Assembly (NCBI GenBank): GCA_946622085.1
Contig: CAMOPD010000002.1
Span: 1-41,926 of the forward strand
From: an uncultured Prevotellaceae bacterium
GTDB lineage: Bacteria > Bacteroidota > Bacteroidia > Bacteroidales > Bacteroidaceae
Reading direction: 5' to 3'
DNA length: 41,926 nucleotides
In this document: piece after piece, positions 37,284-41,926 of the stretch
How positions within the stretch are numbered: position 1 is the stretch's first letter
Layout: the number at the start of each line of letters is the position of its first letter
Made by a program: the position numbers and the translations under genes
The notes under the pieces: model-generated
The model's database searches: none
What the model was told of the DNA's origin: nothing
What the model saw: only the letters and a program-made list of their open reading frames with translations

Positions 37284-39437
37284 ATGATGAAAAGATTACT
37301 TTCTATGATGCTGTTCCTCGCAGTTGTGGGAATGGTAAGTGCACAAGCTCCTATGCGTCGTGACTTGAAGAAGCCACAACACTTGCAGGTAATGAAGAGT
37401 GGCCTGAAGAACGTGAAGGCCTCAAGGTTTATGAAGAAGGCGCCCAGGAAGGCCATCCAGCTGAATAGCGACCAGATGTGGTTCGGCTATGGCAACGATG
37501 CCGAGGCCGAAAACATGGGCTTGGCCTTGAATGCCGACTACACGCTTGCCGTCTTTATCCCTTGTGAAAAGATTGCCGGCAAGGGTGCTACCATCGACGG
37601 CGTCCGCTTCTTGCTCCCGTCTGCCAAGGCAAAGAATATTACTGCCTGGGTGGGAACAGAGCTGCCCGCCGTAGGAAACTACGCTAAAGGTGCCAACCTT
37701 GAAGTGAAGGAAGTGCCCGTAGGGGACGTCGTTCTTGACGGCTACACAGAAGTGGCCTTCTCGAAGAGCTACGAGATTCCCGACGGTGGCCTTTGGATTG
37801 GCTACTCTTTCGAGATTGAGGGCCTGCCCGATGCTCCCGACGACAGCGAGGTGTCTGACGAAGACTACGAGAACTGGTACTACAGCGTTTACGTACCCTG
37901 GGTTGAAGAGAACCTCAACGATGCCTATCCTTTCATGACTTCTTATATAGACGAGCCTTTGGAAGGCACCATGGTGTTTGCCAGCAATTATTATGACGAG
38001 ATGTACCAATACTTTGCAGAAATCGACCCTGCAAATGCCGCCGACTATCTGAGCATGGTAGGCTGGGACGACTATAGCGATTACGGCTATTGCGTGGCTC
38101 TGAATGCCCTCTTCGGCGGTGACAAGTTCATGGGCAACGCTGCATCTGTGGCTGACTTCGGACAGAAGTATGCCTTGCTGAACAGCACGGTGACCTTCCC
38201 TGTCACGCTGACAAACAATGGCAAGAACGGCATAACAGACTTCACCTATGAGGTGACTATCAATGGCAAGAAGGTTGACGAGCAGACCGTAGCCCTTGAG
38301 TCTCCTATTGAGAATCTTTTGGGAAAGACGACCATCAACCTCCAGTTCCCCACAGGCGACCAGAGTGGTTCGCAGAATATCGTGGTAACCATCACCAAGG
38401 TCAACGGACAGCCCAACGAGCTGACGGCCACTGCCAATGGCAGCATCTTTGTAGTGGCCGAATCGGCCAAGATGAAGCCCCTTGTTGAGGAATATACCGG
38501 CACATGGTGCGGATGGTGCACACGCGGCTGGGTAGGCCTGGAGATGCTGACCGAAGACTTCGCTGACGATGCCGTCATCTATGCCGTGCATAATGGCGAC
38601 CCGATGGAAATTGATGCCTTTACAGGTGTAATCAAAACCTATGCCAACGGATTCCCCAGCATGTCTATCAACCGCACCCAGATTGTGGATCCTTACTATG
38701 GCAGCTCAGCATATTATGAAGACTACTATGTGAAGAACGATGTGGAGGCTGCCAAGCAAGATCTTGCCCCCGCAGAGATCAGCGTGAAGGCCGCTTGGGC
38801 CGACGAAGCCAAGACGAAGATCAACATTGAGACCGAGACCAAGGTGCTCTATGACGATGACGATCCCTCGATTGCCATCGGCTATGTGCTCATTGCCGAC
38901 GGGCTGAAGGGCACGGGCCGCAATTGGGCTCAGGCAAACTACTATTCTGGCGATACAACAGAATCCAGTGAAGACCTTCAGAAACTGGTGCAGGAAGACG
39001 ATTACATCATCGGCATGGAGTTCAACCATGTGGCTGTGGCTGCATGGGGTGCCGAGCTCGGTGTGGAAGGCAGCTTCAGCAGTGCCATTAAGGCTGGTGA
39101 GCCCATCAATGGAACGTTCGTGGCCGACCTCGACGGACTGCTCATCGGAACAGACAGACTCAGTGACGATCCCGACGACCATGTCACCGTTCTCGATCTC
39201 ATCAAGGACAAGAATCTCAAGGTGGCAGTCTTCGTGGTGAACAAGGTGACAGGTCAGGTGCTCAATGCCAACGAGGCGGTTGTTTCTGATCCAACTGGCA
39301 TCAGCACAATCGGCAACGAGACGCAGTCTGTTTCTGCTCGTTACAACGTGGCCGGGCAGCGCATCACCGCTCCGCAGAAGGGTCTGAACATCATCCGACT
39401 CAATACGGGCAAGAGCGTCAAGGTGGTTGTGAAGTAA
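37284..39437 (+). CDS. Secreted Omp28-like thioredoxin-fold protein with sorting-like tail
   Basis: Signal peptide; MKPLVEEYTGTWCGWCTRGWVGLEMLTEDF (WCGWC); tail RYNVAGQRITAPQKGLNIIRLNTGKSVKVVVK. Confidence 0.85.
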   Translation: MMKRLLSMMLFLAVVGMVSAQAPMRRDLKKPQHLQVMKSGLKNVKASRFMKKAPRKAIQLNSDQMWFGYGNDAEAENMGLALNADYTLAVFIPCEKIAGKGATIDGVRFLLPSAKAKNITAWVGTELPAVGNYAKGANLEVKEVPVGDVVLDGYTEVAFSKSYEIPDGGLWIGYSFEIEGLPDAPDDSEVSDEDYENWYYSVYVPWVEENLNDAYPFMTSYIDEPLEGTMVFASNYYDEMYQYFAEIDPANAADYLSMVGWDDYSDYGYCVALNALFGGDKFMGNAASVADFGQKYALLNSTVTFPVTLTNNGKNGITDFTYEVTINGKKVDEQTVALESPIENLLGKTTINLQFPTGDQSGSQNIVVTITKVNGQPNELTATANGSIFVVAESAKMKPLVEEYTGTWCGWCTRGWVGLEMLTEDFADDAVIYAVHNGDPMEIDAFTGVIKTYANGFPSMSINRTQIVDPYYGSSAYYEDYYVKNDVEAAKQDLAPAEISVKAAWADEAKTKINIETETKVLYDDDDPSIAIGYVLIADGLKGTGRNWAQANYYSGDTTESSEDLQKLVQEDDYIIGMEFNHVAVAAWGAELGVEGSFSSAIKAGEPINGTFVADLDGLLIGTDRLSDDPDDHVTVLDLIKDKNLKVAVFVVNKVTGQVLNANEAVVSDPTGISTIGNETQSVSARYNVAGQRITAPQKGLNIIRLNTGKSVKVVVK

Positions 39438-39460
39438 TCACGTTCTTTCCCCCTTCAAAT

Positions 39461-39502
39461 GCAAAATCCCCAGTCGACATGCCGTCGGCTGGGGATTTTT
39501 GC
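39461..39502. terminator. Bidirectional Rho-independent terminator between convergent genes
   Basis: GCAAAATCCCCAG...CTGGGGATTTTTGC. Confidence 0.85.
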
Positions 39503-39522
39503 TTGGCGTGAAGTGCCGTTGC

Positions 39523-40299
39523 TTACTTTTCCTCTGAAATGCCACCTACGCCGCTGCGGTGCAGGTCCTTCTGCTTGGGCTGCCCGCCATATTTCAGGCC
39601 GCCCACACCCGACACGTCGCCTTCGATGCGCTCGGAAGCGAAGCAGCTGATGCTGCCCACGCCGCTAACTTCGGCCTTGGTCGTCGAAGCGTGCAGGTCG
39701 AGCGCGTTGATGCTGCCCACACCACTGCATTCCAGTTCCGCTCTGTTGGCCACGCCACTCAGATAGACGCTGCCCACGCCGCTGCAATCCACGTCGAGCG
39801 TCTCGGCCTCAATGCCTTTCAGCTCGATGTTGCCCACGCCCGAATTGTCTATCTCCAGTGCCTTGGTGTTGAGCCTGTCCATGGTCACTGAGCCCACGCC
39901 CGAGCTTTCCAGCTTGCGCAGGGCGGGCGTATAGACCACCATGCTGACGTGCTTGCCCTCGATGTTGATGTTGCGGCGGGTGAAGCCGATGGAGAGCTCT
40001 TGGTCCTTGACGCTGATGTCGTAGAGAGGCACATAGTTTTCGGGTGCTTTGAGCACCAGTCTATAGTCGTTGGCTGTGCCTTGCACAATCTTCACGTTGC
40101 CCACGGCTCCCATGTCGATGGCATCGAAGGCCGTGAGTGTGAATGTGCGCGTGGTGATGTTCTTACTCGGTTCGATTTTCTCAGCGTTGAAATTGGATGT
40201 CCTGATGATGCACGAGGTGCAAAGCAGCAGACAACAGGCTGCACAAAGGATGTTGATGATAAGTTTCATAATGGATTTTGTTATTTGTTTGAATTTCAT
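39523..40299 (-). CDS. GIN domain (DUF2807 / head GIN) lipoprotein-like protein
   Basis: Lipobox LLLCTSCIIRTS; FDAIDMGAVGNVKIVQGTANDYRLVLKAPENYVP; repeated SGVGS motifs. Confidence 0.88.
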   Translation of the reverse strand: MKFKQITKSIMKLIINILCAACCLLLCTSCIIRTSNFNAEKIEPSKNITTRTFTLTAFDAIDMGAVGNVKIVQGTANDYRLVLKAPENYVPLYDISVKDQELSIGFTRRNINIEGKHVSMVVYTPALRKLESSGVGSVTMDRLNTKALEIDNSGVGNIELKGIEAETLDVDCSGVGSVYLSGVANRAELECSGVGSINALDLHASTTKAEVSGVGSISCFASERIEGDVSGVGGLKYGGQPKQKDLHRSGVGGISEEK

Positions 40300-40370
40300 T
40301 CCACTTTTCTCGCCATGTCAGAGTCGATGCTCATTGGCTTAACGAAAACGTCGGTTGTTTTCTTTTAGTC

Positions 40371-40399
40371 AGACGTAACAAATTACGGAAAAGTTGCAA
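40371..40399 (-). promoter_or_regulatory. ECF-sigma-like promoter (TTGCAACTTTT ... CGTC)
   Basis: Reverse strand TTGCAACTTTTCCGTAATTTGTTACGTCT, upstream of the GIN-domain gene. Confidence 0.5.
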
Positions 40400-40524
40400 C
40401 CGCCCTTGTTTTTGTTAAAAGATGAAGAGATTATTTTAGACAGAGAGACAAAGAGACGTTTTTATCACTGAAAATAATCCGGAAATGATGCCTTAAGTAA
40501 ATGACAATGGAAACCACAGAAAAA

Positions 40525-40600
40525 CCTCCCCTGTCGAGGGGAGGTTGGAGGGATCTTCCAAATTGTAAATAGGGGAGGTGTCCCGAAGGGATGGAGGAGT
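40525..40600. repeat. CCTCCCC/GGGGAGG-rich intergenic repeat
   Basis: CCTCCCCTGTCGAGGGGAGGTTGGAGGG...AGGGGAGGTGTCCCGAAGGGATGGAGG; hairpin CCTCCCC-TGTCGA-GGGGAGG. Confidence 0.6.
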
Positions 40601-40751
40601 GTGTATTGCTTTCTGTTATTTACATACATTTTCTCCAACATGATGGGTGAGGCTTTATCTCCCCAACGGCTACATACCAATTTTTGAATATATTTGAACA
40701 ACGTAAACCCTATTTTCGCTGTTTTCAATAATCCTAAGTTTTTCGTACAAC

Positions 40752-41926
40752 CTACTTGAAGAATACCTTCTTACGGTTGCGGATATATATCTGGCCTGGC
40801 TGTGGTGTCGTGACCCGCTGGCCCTTCAGGTTATACAAAGCATCATCCTGCGGCCAGGTCTCGTTAACAGCGTCTATTCCGTTGGCGTTCCCCAGCCAGC
40901 TGACGCCATAGATCTTAAGCGCATTCTCCCCTGCCGCACGAAGACTGCGCGAACCAGCCACGATGCCACCATAGATATAAACATAGGTAGGCTCACTGAC
41001 ACTATAGGGGAACGATGCCTCCACCGTGCCGCTCAGCATCATTGAGAAGGGAACATTGTCACCTATCTTTAACTTCAGCATCATGTTACCAGTGGTCTGT
41101 GCCTTCACCTTGATGACACCACTGCCGGTCTCCACCTTAAATACGATTCCCGTGAAATGGTCCTTAAAGTCCTCGCCAAAGATATCCTTCCCGACAATAT
41201 CGTCATCCGACGTGGGGGTATTCACCACGATACACCCCTCAGCGGCATTATAGCCGCCATCACCACTACCGATATTAAAATAGATGTTCCCAATGACATT
41301 ACCATTCAGGTCCGTCCCATTGTCTATGTCTGTACCAAAATCAGCAACACCATCGCCTGTAGCAGGAAGGTTCCCATCAGGCAATGCCACGATTTTCCCG
41401 AAGCCGCTCCAGGGAGATGCTGCCTGGTATGCTGAGATAGATGCCTGCGGCACATGAAGTGTGGCTTCATTTATGGGAGTGTTATCAAATGCAGAACTAT
41501 TAGTTTTTGGCACAGCATCAGCATGGCAATATACATCCTTAAGTCCGGAGCATCCAGCGAAAGCAGACCACTGTATACTTGTCACGCTGTTGGGGATGGT
41601 CACCGAAGTTAATCCGGAACAGCCATAAAAAGCACAAAACACTACACTTGTCACATCATTAGGAATAACCAGATTGGTTACCTCCTGATTGTTAAGGTAT
41701 AGGTGATGAGCATAGTTTAGTGGATTGGAATCTTTAGTCGAAAATGCTATCCTGCACCAGGCAGAAAGGTCAGAGATATGCACAGATGTCAAGCCGGTGC
41801 ACTCCTGGAAAGCATCCTGACCAATGCGTGTGACACCACTTGGAATGTTTATGCTTGTTAGGTTACTACAAGATTTGAAAGCAAAAGTTCCGATATTTGT
41901 GACATCTCTTGGTATTTTTACATTTG
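40752..41926 (-). CDS. BspA-like LRR_5 surface protein, C-terminal part (5' end beyond window)
   Basis: The frame stays open to the window edge (NVKIPRDVTNIGTFAFKSCSNLTSINIPSGVTRIGQDAFQECTGLTSVHI...), so the ORF-track start at 41792 is not real; tail LYNLKGQRVTTPQPGQIYIRNRKKVFFK. Confidence 0.88.
   Translation of the reverse strand, partial: NVKIPRDVTNIGTFAFKSCSNLTSINIPSGVTRIGQDAFQECTGLTSVHISDLSAWCRIAFSTKDSNPLNYAHHLYLNNQEVTNLVIPNDVTSVVFCAFYGCSGLTSVTIPNSVTSIQWSAFAGCSGLKDVYCHADAVPKTNSSAFDNTPINEATLHVPQASISAYQAASPWSGFGKIVALPDGNLPATGDGVADFGTDIDNGTDLNGNVIGNIYFNIGSGDGGYNAAEGCIVVNTPTSDDDIVGKDIFGEDFKDHFTGIVFKVETGSGVIKVKAQTTGNMMLKLKIGDNVPFSMMLSGTVEASFPYSVSEPTYVYIYGGIVAGSRSLRAAGENALKIYGVSWLGNANGIDAVNETWPQDDALYNLKGQRVTTPQPGQIYIRNRKKVFFK

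Overview
This looks like a chromosomal window from a Prevotella-like member of the Bacteroidales: Bacteroidetes -7 boxes (TAnnTTTG), SusC/SusD genes and BspA-like proteins. From left to right it holds: the 5' end of a Cys/Met-metabolism PLP enzyme gene (minus strand); a likely operon of a ~61-aa peptide, a 1737-aa secreted protein of unknown family and a 1457-aa GLUG/LRR_5 surface protein; a receiver-PEP/pyruvate-binding fusion gene next to a stand-alone LmbE/PIG-L deacetylase; a promoter-to-terminator intergenic ncRNA candidate resembling the Bacteroidales-1 motif; a secreted protein with an internal duplication; aqpZ; a FucP-type MFS permease; a beta-glucan-type PUL (susC, susD, SGBP, BACON-GH16, GH3) followed by a membrane-anchored HTH regulator (DUF6377/SusR-like); an operon of thioredoxin-fold/CxxC envelope proteins with a DUF6029 barrel; a GIN-domain (DUF2807) lipoprotein behind an ECF-sigma-like promoter; and a partial BspA-like LRR gene. 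Strongest second-look items: the ncRNA, two nearly identical oppositely oriented repeat elements bracketing the PUL, the CxxC envelope operon, and the small peptide plus giant secreted protein operon. Family names come from recognition of motifs by eye, with no database search. No CRISPR array, rRNA, tRNA, transposase or phage genes were recognised.
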